From assembly GCA_030039575.1 (NCBI GenBank), contig JASHVH010000471.1:1-5744 (forward strand): a DNA stretch of 5,744 nt. Reading direction: 5' to 3'. Source of the stretch: Acidimicrobiales bacterium. Lineage in GTDB: Bacteria > Actinomycetota > Acidimicrobiia > Acidimicrobiales > Palsa-688. The notes beneath the pieces are model-generated. The model saw only the letters and a list, made by a program, of their open reading frames with translations. It was not told where the DNA came from and did no database searches. This document shows, in pieces, positions 1 through 5,635 of this stretch. Position 1 is the first letter of the stretch; the number at the start of each line of letters is the position of its first letter. Made by a program: the position numbers and the translations under genes.

Positions 1-2
1 AG

Positions 3-524
3 TTCGGCCTGGTGAACACCATCTTGGGGTGGTTCCATATCCTGGGCCCACTTTGGTTAAGCAGCATAACCTGGTCCAAGCCCGCCATTGTCCTGTTGAA
101 CATTTGGGGCATCGGCGGGGCCACGATCATCTTCCTCGCCGGCCTGCAAGGCATTTCTCCCGCCCTGCTGGACGCGGCCAGAGTTGACGGCGCCAACCTC
201 TGGCACCGTTTCCGCCACGTGACCTTGCCCGCCTTGTCGCCGTTGATCCTCTTCAACGCCGTGATCGGCATCCTCGCCGCTATGCAGTACTTCACCCAGG
301 CGTTTGTGATGGGCGGCGGCGATACAGGTGACACCTCGATCGGGATCGGCAACAGCCTTCAGTTCGCCGTCGTCTACCTTTACGAAGTCGCTTTCGAGGA
401 CTTGCGCGTCGGTTACGCGTCCGCCATGGGCTGGGTGCTCTTCGTGCTGATGCTGGTCTTCATCGCCGTCCTCCTGAAAGTTTCCATACGGTGGGTCCAC
501 TACGAGGGTTGGCGGCAGCAATGA
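3..524 (+). CDS. CUT1-family sugar ABC transporter permease, MalF/UgpA type (5' truncated by window)
   Basis: Inner-membrane subunit of a carbohydrate-type ABC importer, forming half of the transport channel with the permease encoded next. The frame is open from base 3, so the start lies upstream; the GTG at 12 is an internal Val. About 173 residues are visible against roughly 290-310 for the family, so the N-terminal 40% is missing. The EAA loop that docks on the ATPase is clear at about 163-245: a DAARVDGA core, then a Leu-Pro (TLPAL) about 14 residues later. Hydrophobic segments flank it (about 78-150, 237-300 and 420-490). The stretch resembling GLVNTILGWF at the left edge, followed by a GPLWL segment, is typical of the periplasmic loop of MalF/UgpA-type subunits. 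The stop TGA at 522-524 sits in an ATGA overlap that begins the repeat junction with the next gene. The substrate is not readable from the permease. The family call is firm. Confidence 0.93.
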   Translation, partial: FGLVNTILGWFHILGPLWLSSITWSKPAIVLLNIWGIGGATIIFLAGLQGISPALLDAARVDGANLWHRFRHVTLPALSPLILFNAVIGILAAMQYFTQAFVMGGGDTGDTSIGIGNSLQFAVVYLYEVAFEDLRVGYASAMGWVLFVLMLVFIAVLLKVSIRWVHYEGWRQQ

Positions 525-526
525 GG

Positions 527-568
527 CCACAACGATGAAGCCACAACGATGAAGCCACAACGATGAAG
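527..568 (+). repeat. Three perfect 14-bp tandem repeats duplicating an ATGA stop/start junction
   Basis: The unit CCACAACGATGAAG occurs three times without a mismatch (527-540, 541-554, 555-568). The six bases before it (521-526, ATGAGG) match the unit end (ATGAAG) except for one base. The array fills the permease-permease junction. Each unit carries a weak Shine-Dalgarno-like GAAG or GAGG, then eight bases, then an ATGA. ATGs fall at 521, 535, 549 and 563. The first three open 5-codon frames (MRPQR, MKPQR, MKPQR) whose TGA overlaps the next ATG, and the fourth ATG opens the second permease. The period of 14 shifts the frame by one at every step. The sequence facts are certain; a role in translational coupling is inferred. 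It probably arose by slippage duplication of an original single ATGA overlap. Confidence 0.95.
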
Positions 569-1402
569 GTAGCAATGGCAAGGCGAACCTTGCCGAAAGC
601 GGTGACCTATGTCGTCCTGTCCGCTTTGTCCTTCCTGGTATTGCTCCCGTTTGCATGGATGCTGATCTCATCGCTAAAGACGAACCAGCAGCTCTTTACC
701 ATCCCGATCAAATGGTTTGTATGGCCGCTGCATTTCGACAACTATTCCCAGGCCCTTTCCCTTATCCCGTTTTGGTCGCAGCTCGGCAACACCGTTTTCC
801 TGTCCGTGTCCACCGTCGTGGGGACCGTCCTGTCTTGCAGCTTTGTGGCCTACGGGCTGGCCAGAGTGGACTGGGCGGGCCGGCGGCCCCTGTTTGGGCT
901 GCTACTGGTGACTATGCTCTTGCCCGGGATAGTTACGTTGGTGCCAACGTACGTGATCTTCCGGGATCTCGGATGGGTCAACACCTACCTGCCCCTGATC
1001 GTGCCGACTTTCCTGGGTACGCCATTTTATATTTTCCTGTTCCGCCAGTTCTTCCTCAGGATCCCTGAATCTATCAGTGAGGCGGCGCGAGTCGACGGCG
1101 CCTCCGAGTTGAGGATCTACGCCACCATCATCCTGCCGGTCAGCCGTCCCGTAATTGCAGCGGTGGCGGTCCTGGCCTTCGTGCAGGCGTGGACGGACTA
1201 CCTCGGCCCGTTGATCTATCTGAACAAGCCGTCACAGTGGACACTTTCGCTGGGTTTGACCGCATTTTTGAGCAAGTACTCGTTGCAATGGAACTACATG
1301 ATGGCGGCGGCGGTCGTGTTCACGTTGCCCCTTATCATCGTGTTTTTCGCGTTCAATAAGCAGTTCCTCAAGGGGATCAGCTTCAACACGGACGTCGGTT
1401 GA
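563..1402 (+). CDS. CUT1-family sugar ABC transporter permease, MalG/UgpE type
   Basis: Second channel subunit of the carbohydrate-type ABC importer, complete at 279 aa, the normal length for MalG/UgpE proteins. About six membrane segments are visible, near residues 14-37, 74-99, 109-131, 142-163, 195-216 and 247-268. The EAA loop runs about 170-198: EAARVDGA at 173-180, with Gly179 and the closing Leu-Pro at 191-192. The N-terminal SLKT motif (37-40) after the first helix is also typical. Two starts are possible. ATG 563 overlaps the last mini-ORF stop of the tandem repeat (ATGA). ATG 575, four codons later and in frame, has a better ribosome binding site (GAAGG at 565-569, 5-nt spacing) and would give MARRTLP as N-terminus. 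I keep 563 because of the coupling geometry, but 575 is a real alternative. It is co-directional with the upstream permease and with the EEP gene 19 nt downstream, so probably one operon. Substrate unknown. Confidence 0.95.
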   Translation: MKVAMARRTLPKAVTYVVLSALSFLVLLPFAWMLISSLKTNQQLFTIPIKWFVWPLHFDNYSQALSLIPFWSQLGNTVFLSVSTVVGTVLSCSFVAYGLARVDWAGRRPLFGLLLVTMLLPGIVTLVPTYVIFRDLGWVNTYLPLIVPTFLGTPFYIFLFRQFFLRIPESISEAARVDGASELRIYATIILPVSRPVIAAVAVLAFVQAWTDYLGPLIYLNKPSQWTLSLGLTAFLSKYSLQWNYMMAAAVVFTLPLIIVFFAFNKQFLKGISFNTDVG

Positions 1403-1421
1403 CAGTTGAAGGAGGCCAGAA

Positions 1422-2276
1422 ATGACAACACTGCGCGTCATGACCTACAACATGTTGCACGCTCCCGGGGACCGTTTGGCCCCGCTCGTCGACGTGGTTA
1501 AGGGCGTCGCCCCGGACGTGCTCGCCTGTCAGGAGGTGAACACCTTCGATGGCATGATGGAACTGGCCCGGGAGTTGGACATGCTCCCCGTTTGGGGTGC
1601 GGCGAACAGCCCCGAGGACTATCGCGAGGGCCAACCGGTGTTCGAGCACTTGGTCGTCTTCACGAAGTTTGCCCCCCGGATGGTGCGCGTTCACCCGGGT
1701 GACCGCCGCGCCATGTTCCGTCCGGTCCTCGAGGTGGCGTTCCAGCCACCCGGGACGCCGGAGGTGCGCGTGTTCACCGTCCATTTGCGGGCCAGGACAG
1801 ACCCAAGCGAGAGGTTCCTCAAGTACCGCGAGGTCGGCTCTTTGTTGGCCATACTCGCCGACGCTGAAGGCCCTGTGATAGCTATGGGGGACTTCAACGC
1901 TCTTGCACCCGGGGAGGGAGACGGCAGTGCAATGGGCCGGCCAGGGACGGATCCACCCGAGGACCACGTGGCTGCCGTGCGGGGAGGGGTGGTGGGCGCC
2001 ATTATCGGCTCGGGATGGGTGGATTCGTACCGGCTGCGGCACCAGAACGACCGGGACGAATCTACGCTACTGTCCCGAGCCGGCTGGAGGGTCGACTACA
2101 TTTTTGTGAATTCAGTATTGGAACGGTTCGTCTCCAGCTCGTACATACTTGACAATGAGCTCGTCCTCGAGGCCTCTGACCACCGGCCGGTAGTCACGGA
2201 ATTCACTTTTGCGGCTGAGGGCGAGGCCGGCGGCAACGGGTATCCTTCATTGTCGACATCGCGCGTAACTGGATAG
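1422..2276 (+). CDS. Endonuclease/exonuclease/phosphatase (EEP) family metal-dependent hydrolase
   Basis: Predicted Mg-dependent phosphodiesterase or phosphatase of the DNase I-like EEP fold, 284 aa. The family motifs appear in order: TYN with Asn10; PDVLACQEVN with metal-binding Glu38; VHLRA with His121; GDFNAL with Asp157 and Asn159; WRVDYIFVN with Asp225; and SDHRPV with Asp253/His254. All catalytic positions are present, so it should be active. No signal peptide is visible, which suggests a cytoplasmic enzyme. The last 20 or so residues, after the core strand VVTEFTF, are a Gly/Ser-rich tail. An excellent ribosome binding site (GAAGGAGG, 1408-1415) lies 6 nt before the ATG. The gene follows the permease by 19 nt and is most likely in its operon, so the enzyme may process a phosphorylated or phosphodiester compound brought in by the transporter; this is inference from position. 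The fold covers nucleases, sphingomyelinases, inositol-phosphate phosphatases and others, and the sequence does not decide among them. Confidence 0.92.
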   Translation: MTTLRVMTYNMLHAPGDRLAPLVDVVKGVAPDVLACQEVNTFDGMMELARELDMLPVWGAANSPEDYREGQPVFEHLVVFTKFAPRMVRVHPGDRRAMFRPVLEVAFQPPGTPEVRVFTVHLRARTDPSERFLKYREVGSLLAILADAEGPVIAMGDFNALAPGEGDGSAMGRPGTDPPEDHVAAVRGGVVGAIIGSGWVDSYRLRHQNDRDESTLLSRAGWRVDYIFVNSVLERFVSSSYILDNELVLEASDHRPVVTEFTFAAEGEAGGNGYPSLSTSRVTG

Positions 2277-2324
2277 TTCCTCACCGCCGGGGGCGGCAGC
2301 GCTCACCGTCGGCAGGGCCGGTGT

Positions 2325-2345
2325 CGCTCGTGCGGGGCACGGGCG
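2325..2345 (+). terminator. GC-rich hairpin, possible terminator of the transporter operon
   Basis: Bases 2325-2333 (CGCTCGTGC) pair with 2337-2345 (GCACGGGCG) in a 9-bp stem containing one G-U wobble and a 3-base GGG loop. It begins 49 nt after the EEP stop codon and ends 50 nt before the ATPase start. No T-tract follows, so it is not a classical intrinsic terminator, although hairpins lacking T-tracts are commonly proposed as terminators in high-GC actinobacteria. It could equally be a leader structure of the ATPase mRNA. The rest of the 118-nt gap (2277-2394) shows no clear promoter. Confidence 0.35.
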
Positions 2346-2394
2346 CGACTGCTGACGTCGGTGGTGCCGGTCGGGCGGCCGGCCAGGAACGGCC

Positions 2395-4842
2395 GTGATC
2401 GAAGGCACCCGGGCCGGCGTAGACGTCGTCAGCGAGGACAGCCTCGACGGTCTTTCCAGTGCTGAAGCGCAGTCGCGCCGGGCACAGGGCGAGCGGGACT
2501 TAGCCGGGCCGCCGCCGGGCGGGGCCTTCCGACAGATACTCGCCCGGAACGTTTTCACTTGGCTCAACCTGATCCTCGTGACCCTGGGCGTGGCCACGCT
2601 GGCCACGGGCTCGGTGCCGGACTCAGCCTTCATCCTGGTCGCCGTCATCAACACCGTGGTCGGCACCGTGCAGGAAGTGCGGGCCAAGCGCACGCTTGAC
2701 CGGCTCGCGCTTTTGAACGCTCCCACCGCCCGCGCCCGGCGGGACGGCGAACTCACCAACTTGCCCATCGAAGCGCTCGTCGTCGGTGACATCGTCGAAA
2801 TGCGGACGGGAGAACAGGTCGCGGCCGACTCCGTCGTCGCTTCCGGGCGGGCCGAGGTGGACGAGTCGCTGGTGACAGGTGAAGTCGACCCGGTGCCCAA
2901 GGGCCCTGGCGATGCCCTCGTTTCAGGGACGTGGCTCGTCGGGGGCGCCGTCGTGGCGCGGGTCGCCGCCGTTGGGGCAGGTTCCTACGCCAGCCGGCTC
3001 GTCAGCGAGGCCCGCCGTTATTCGTTGAGCGGGTCGGAGCTGGTCAGGTCGGTCAACCAGGTCTTGCGCTGGCTGTCCATCGTCATGTTGATCGTGGGGC
3101 CGGTCCTGCTGTGGCGTCAGTTGCAGATCCAGGACTGGCGGGCCGCCGTCCGGGCCACTACGGCCGGGCTGGTCGGCATGGTCCCCGAGGGCCTGGTGCT
3201 CCTCACGACGCTGGCCTTTTTCAGCGCCGCTGTGCGCTTGAGCCGGCGCCGGGTCCTGGTCCAGGAACTCCCCTCGGTGGAGTCCCTGGCACGCGTTGAC
3301 CAGTTGTGCACGGACAAGACGGGCACGCTCACCCAGGGTCGCGTCGCGTGGGGCGGCCTGGTCCTCCCTCCGCTGGCCGCGACCGACGGAGAGCGTCCAT
3401 TCCCTTCGAGGGCCGAGGTCGAAGCCGCCCTCGGTGCGCTGGCCTCTGTTCAGGACGAGAACCCGACCATGGCCGCCATCCGCAGCGCCGGCGAGATCAG
3501 GCCGCCGCCCGGATGGGAAGCCGAACAGACCGTACCGTTCAACTCCGCCCGGAAGTGGAGCGGGACCACCTTTGCCGGAGAGGGCACGTGGGTGCTCGGA
3601 GCGGCTGAAATGGTGACAGCGCGTGACCCCGGCGGGGTGAGGGGCCTGGCGCATGACCTGGCGGCCAAGGGCCGCCGCGTGCTCGTGCTGGCGAACGGTC
3701 AGCAGGTGCTGGCCGGCACCGCCCTACCGGCAGACCTACGGCTGGTCGCCGCGGTCGAGCTCCGTGAGCAGCTGAGGCCGGACGCCCGGGCCACCCTTGA
3801 ATACTTCGCCGCTCAAAACGTAACGGTCCGGGTTGTTTCCGGCGACAGCGCCCCGACCGTCGGCGCCGTGGCGGCGGAGGTAGGGCTCCCGGGCGCAAAC
3901 GACCCGGTGGACGCCCGCTCGTGGCCGGAAGACCAAGCCCGGCGAGACGAGTTGGTACGCACGCACACAGTCTTCGGGAGGGTGACGCCCGAGCAGAAGC
4001 GCAGCCTGATCGGCTCACTGCGCCGGCAAGGCCACGTCATCGCCATGACCGGGGACGGGGTCAACGACACCCTGGCCTTGAAGGACGCCGACCTCGGCAT
4101 CGCTATGGGGAGCGGCTCATCGGTAGCCAAGGCTGTGGCTCAGCTGGTCCTGCTCGATAACCAGTTCGAAACCTTGCCCGCCGTAGTCGCCGAGGGGCGC
4201 CAGGTCCTCCACAACATCGAGCGCGTCGCGTCCTTGTTCCTGGTGAAGAACGTCTACTCGCTCATCATCTCCGTCGCGGTGGCCGTCGCCGGCTGGCCTT
4301 ACCCGTTCTTGCCCCGTCAACTGACGCTCGTCAGTGGCCTGGCCATCGGGATCCCGGGCTTTTTCCTGGCTTTCGCTCCCAGCCAGGAGCGGTTCCGCCC
4401 GGGGTTCTTGGGCCGGGTCCTCAGGTTCTCCGTCCCGGCGGGGACCGCCGCCGCTCTGGCCATCCTTTTGGCCTACGCCAGTGCGAGGGCACTGAGCGCC
4501 ACCGCAGCCGAAGCCAGGGTGGCTGCCGTCGTAGTCCTCGCCATCGTCTCACTAACGGTGCTGGTCCTCCAGGCCCGCCCGCTGCGGGCGTGGAAGCTCG
4601 CTCTGATCGGGACGATGGGGGGGCTTTTCGTCGGGGCTTTTTTGGTCCCCGGCGTCAGCACCTTCTTCGCCCTGGACGACTGGCCACCAGCCACCGCCCT
4701 TCTCCAAGCGGTGGCGTACGGGGTGGGCGCATCGGCGGTCATCTGCGCTGTGAGCAGGCTCGTAGGCGAGGCCAGGCCAGAGCCGAACCAAGGTGCGAGG
4801 GCTCTGTTTTCTAATCTTGCCCGGCGGGCAAAGCCGTATTAG
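2395..4842 (+). CDS. Cation-translocating P-type ATPase, CtpE-like
   Basis: Membrane ATPase that moves a cation using an aspartyl-phosphate intermediate; 815 aa, full length. Domains in order: two N-terminal helices (about 53-70, 76-94); actuator domain with TGE at 161-163; helices at about 225-240 and 254-276 with the PEGL ion-site motif (264-267); phosphorylation motif DKTGT with Asp307; nucleotide-binding domain with FNSARKWSG (382-390) and LGAAE (401-405); VSGD (481-484) and hinge TGDGVND (552-558); then six C-terminal helices (about 613-791). No CXXC or His-rich metal-binding domain precedes the first helix, and PEGL replaces the CPC of heavy-metal pumps, arguing against a Cu/Zn/Cd pump. 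The motif context (LVTGEVDPV, VGMVPEGLVLLT, LVQELPSVESLARVD) resembles mycobacterial CtpE, reported as a calcium-uptake ATPase; the ion here is inferred. GTG 2395 is the first possible start after an in-frame TGA at 2353, with AGGA (2385-2388) 6 nt upstream. The Ser usual after TGE is Val, as far as I recall a tolerated variation in this subfamily. Confidence 0.93.
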   Translation: MIEGTRAGVDVVSEDSLDGLSSAEAQSRRAQGERDLAGPPPGGAFRQILARNVFTWLNLILVTLGVATLATGSVPDSAFILVAVINTVVGTVQEVRAKRTLDRLALLNAPTARARRDGELTNLPIEALVVGDIVEMRTGEQVAADSVVASGRAEVDESLVTGEVDPVPKGPGDALVSGTWLVGGAVVARVAAVGAGSYASRLVSEARRYSLSGSELVRSVNQVLRWLSIVMLIVGPVLLWRQLQIQDWRAAVRATTAGLVGMVPEGLVLLTTLAFFSAAVRLSRRRVLVQELPSVESLARVDQLCTDKTGTLTQGRVAWGGLVLPPLAATDGERPFPSRAEVEAALGALASVQDENPTMAAIRSAGEIRPPPGWEAEQTVPFNSARKWSGTTFAGEGTWVLGAAEMVTARDPGGVRGLAHDLAAKGRRVLVLANGQQVLAGTALPADLRLVAAVELREQLRPDARATLEYFAAQNVTVRVVSGDSAPTVGAVAAEVGLPGANDPVDARSWPEDQARRDELVRTHTVFGRVTPEQKRSLIGSLRRQGHVIAMTGDGVNDTLALKDADLGIAMGSGSSVAKAVAQLVLLDNQFETLPAVVAEGRQVLHNIERVASLFLVKNVYSLIISVAVAVAGWPYPFLPRQLTLVSGLAIGIPGFFLAFAPSQERFRPGFLGRVLRFSVPAGTAAALAILLAYASARALSATAAEARVAAVVVLAIVSLTVLVLQARPLRAWKLALIGTMGGLFVGAFLVPGVSTFFALDDWPPATALLQAVAYGVGASAVICAVSRLVGEARPEPNQGARALFSNLARRAKPY

Positions 4843-4900
4843 CCTCAACCCACAAAGCTGATGGGAACACTCAAGTAAGCGAGACGAAAGGGGCTGGTGC

Positions 4901-5395
4901 ATGAGCTCCACTGATGAGCTGATCGCCAATAACTCTGCCTATGTGGCCAGTTTTGCCAAGGGGGAGCTGCCGCTCCCGCCGGCCAAGAAGGTGGCCGTCT
5001 TGGCCTGTATGGACGCCCGCCTCGACCCGGCCAAAGCCCTTGGCCTACAAGAGGGCGACGCCCACGTGATCCGCAACGCCGGCGGCGTCGCGTCTGAAGA
5101 CGCGGTGCGAAGCCTTGTCATCTCCCAGCGGTTGCTCGGGACCGAAGAGATCATCCTGGTTCATCACACTGATTGCGGGATGGAGACCTTCACCGACGAC
5201 GCCGTAAAAGAGCAGATCCTCGCGGATACCGGGGTGCGACCGAGTTTCTCACTGGAGGCGTTCCCAAAGGCCGAAGATGATGTCAGGCAAACTGCGGCCC
5301 GGATCAAGGCCAACCCGTTCATACCCAAAAAGAACGTCCGCGGCTTTATATACGAGGTCGAGACGGGACGGCTGCGCGAGGTGATCCTGAACTGA
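4901..5395 (+). CDS. Beta-class carbonic anhydrase, Rv1284-like
   Basis: Zinc enzyme interconverting CO2 and bicarbonate; cytoplasmic, with no signal peptide. The protein is 164 aa, matching the short beta-CA subgroup typified by M. tuberculosis Rv1284 (about 163 aa). Zinc ligands Cys36 (in ACMDAR), His89 and Cys92 (in HHTDC) are present, as is the Asp38/Arg40 pair that gates the zinc in beta enzymes. IRNAGG (57-62) and the SQRLLGT segment (75-81) are further family hallmarks. The end of the protein (YEVETGRLREV) also matches the family, so the C-terminus is intact. A ribosome binding site AAAGGGG (4887-4893) lies 7 nt before the ATG. The gene starts 58 nt after the ATPase stop in the same direction; co-transcription is possible but no terminator or clear promoter is seen in the gap. 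Its last 50 bases overlap, in antisense, the open frame of the kynureninase remnant. Confidence 0.95.
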   Translation: MSSTDELIANNSAYVASFAKGELPLPPAKKVAVLACMDARLDPAKALGLQEGDAHVIRNAGGVASEDAVRSLVISQRLLGTEEIILVHHTDCGMETFTDDAVKEQILADTGVRPSFSLEAFPKAEDDVRQTAARIKANPFIPKKNVRGFIYEVETGRLREVILN

Positions 5396-5579
5396 CCTTG
5401 TCGAGCACGGTGGCAACTCGCTCGACCGCGTCCCACACGTCGACATAACTCGTGTAAAGAGCTACACGCGCCAGCCGGATAACATCCGGGGCCCTGAAGT
5501 CAGCCACTACCAGGCCTCGTTCTATAAGGGCCGGGGTCGTCGCCCAGGTGTCGGCATGGCTGACGGCGAGTGCGTCACA
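5346..5579 (-). pseudogene. Kynureninase C-terminal remnant (kynU fragment)
   Basis: Read on the minus strand, the 240-bp gap after the carbonic anhydrase holds one open frame without a plausible start codon. The TGA at 5582-5580 closes it on the 5' side and the TAA at 5348-5346 on the 3' side. About residues 5-60 match the C-terminal end of kynureninase, the PLP enzyme that cleaves kynurenine to anthranilate and alanine. Visible landmarks are SHADTW, ALIERG, VADFRAPD (DFRAPD at 5501-5484), VIRLARVALYTSY, and VDVWDAVERV. The Arg in VIRLA aligns with the Arg that binds the substrate carboxylate (Arg434 in human kynureninase, from memory). The preceding 350 or so residues, including the PLP lysine, are absent: the sigma factor gene occupies that place. 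The match stops around 5565-5575. The frame after about 5390 runs antisense into the carbonic anhydrase gene and is probably incidental. I conclude this is a deletion relic, not a working gene. Confidence 0.75.
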
Positions 5580-5599
5580 TCACGGGGGTCTGGCGGGTC
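5573..5599 (+). promoter_or_regulatory. Possible ECF41-type promoter ahead of the sigma factor gene
   Basis: CGTCACA at 5573-5579, a 16-base spacer (5580-5595) and GGTC at 5596-5599 differ by one base in each box from the signature recalled for ECF41 sigma factors (TGTCACA, 16 bases, CGTC). A transcript starting several bases after 5599 would include the ribosome binding site at 5621-5625. The gene it precedes looks like an ECF41-type sigma factor, so autoregulation is conceivable. Short boxes match by chance fairly often; this is a motif-level suggestion. Confidence 0.35.
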
Positions 5600-5620
5600 T
5601 AGACCTATGACGCCTGGCGT
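5596..5620 (+). other. Two adjacent palindromes in the sigma factor leader
   Basis: GGTCTAGACC (5596-5605) is a perfect 10-bp palindrome. Four bases later ACGCCTGGCGT (5610-5620) is a perfect 5+1+5 inverted repeat that abuts the Shine-Dalgarno GGAGG (5621-5625). The first overlaps the putative -10 element. Operator sites for a dimeric regulator are one possibility; the loops are too short for RNA hairpins. The symmetry is certain, the function is unknown. Confidence 0.4.
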
Positions 5621-5635
5621 GGAGGGACAAGAGCG

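Noticed and set aside
527..568. Short repeats resembling a tiny CRISPR array
   Set aside because: The 14-bp units are directly adjacent with no spacers and sit at a gene junction.
57..671. Long minus-strand open frame (204 codons)
   Set aside because: It is antisense to the first permease and the start of the second; its Gly/Arg/His-rich translation has no family motif. The permease frames carry the EAA motifs.
1383..2042. Minus-strand open frame (219 codons) opposite the EEP gene
   Set aside because: No recognisable domain; the + strand frame has all EEP catalytic motifs and an ideal ribosome binding site.
2284..2296. Small hairpin CCGCC-GGG-GGCGG after the EEP stop
   Set aside because: Only five pairs in GC-rich sequence; the 9-pair stem at 2325-2345 is a better candidate.
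2366..2383. GCCGG/CCGGC inverted repeat just before the ATPase ribosome binding site as a regulatory hairpin
   Set aside because: Five pairs with an 8-base loop in very GC-rich DNA is expected by chance, and no regulatory class fits.
2923..3654. Long minus-strand open frame (243 codons), with others at 2247-2900 and 3539-4018
   Set aside because: All are antisense to the P-type ATPase and low complexity (Pro/Arg/Gly/Ser-rich), as expected from shadow frames in high-GC DNA.
5400..5426. 7-bp inverted repeat (GTCGAGC ... GCTCGAC, 13-base loop) just after the carbonic anhydrase stop as a terminator
   Set aside because: Large loop, no T-tract, and both arms are explained by the kynureninase remnant codons.
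5164..5436. Minus-strand open frames at 5164-5436 and 5249-5446 as candidate genes
   Set aside because: They are in different frames from the kynureninase-like reading and mostly antisense to the carbonic anhydrase; translations show no family features.
5475..5489. 6-bp hairpin CCGGAT-AAC-ATCCGG as a terminator
   Set aside because: Short stem, no T-tract, inside the kynureninase-like codons around PDVIR; probably chance.
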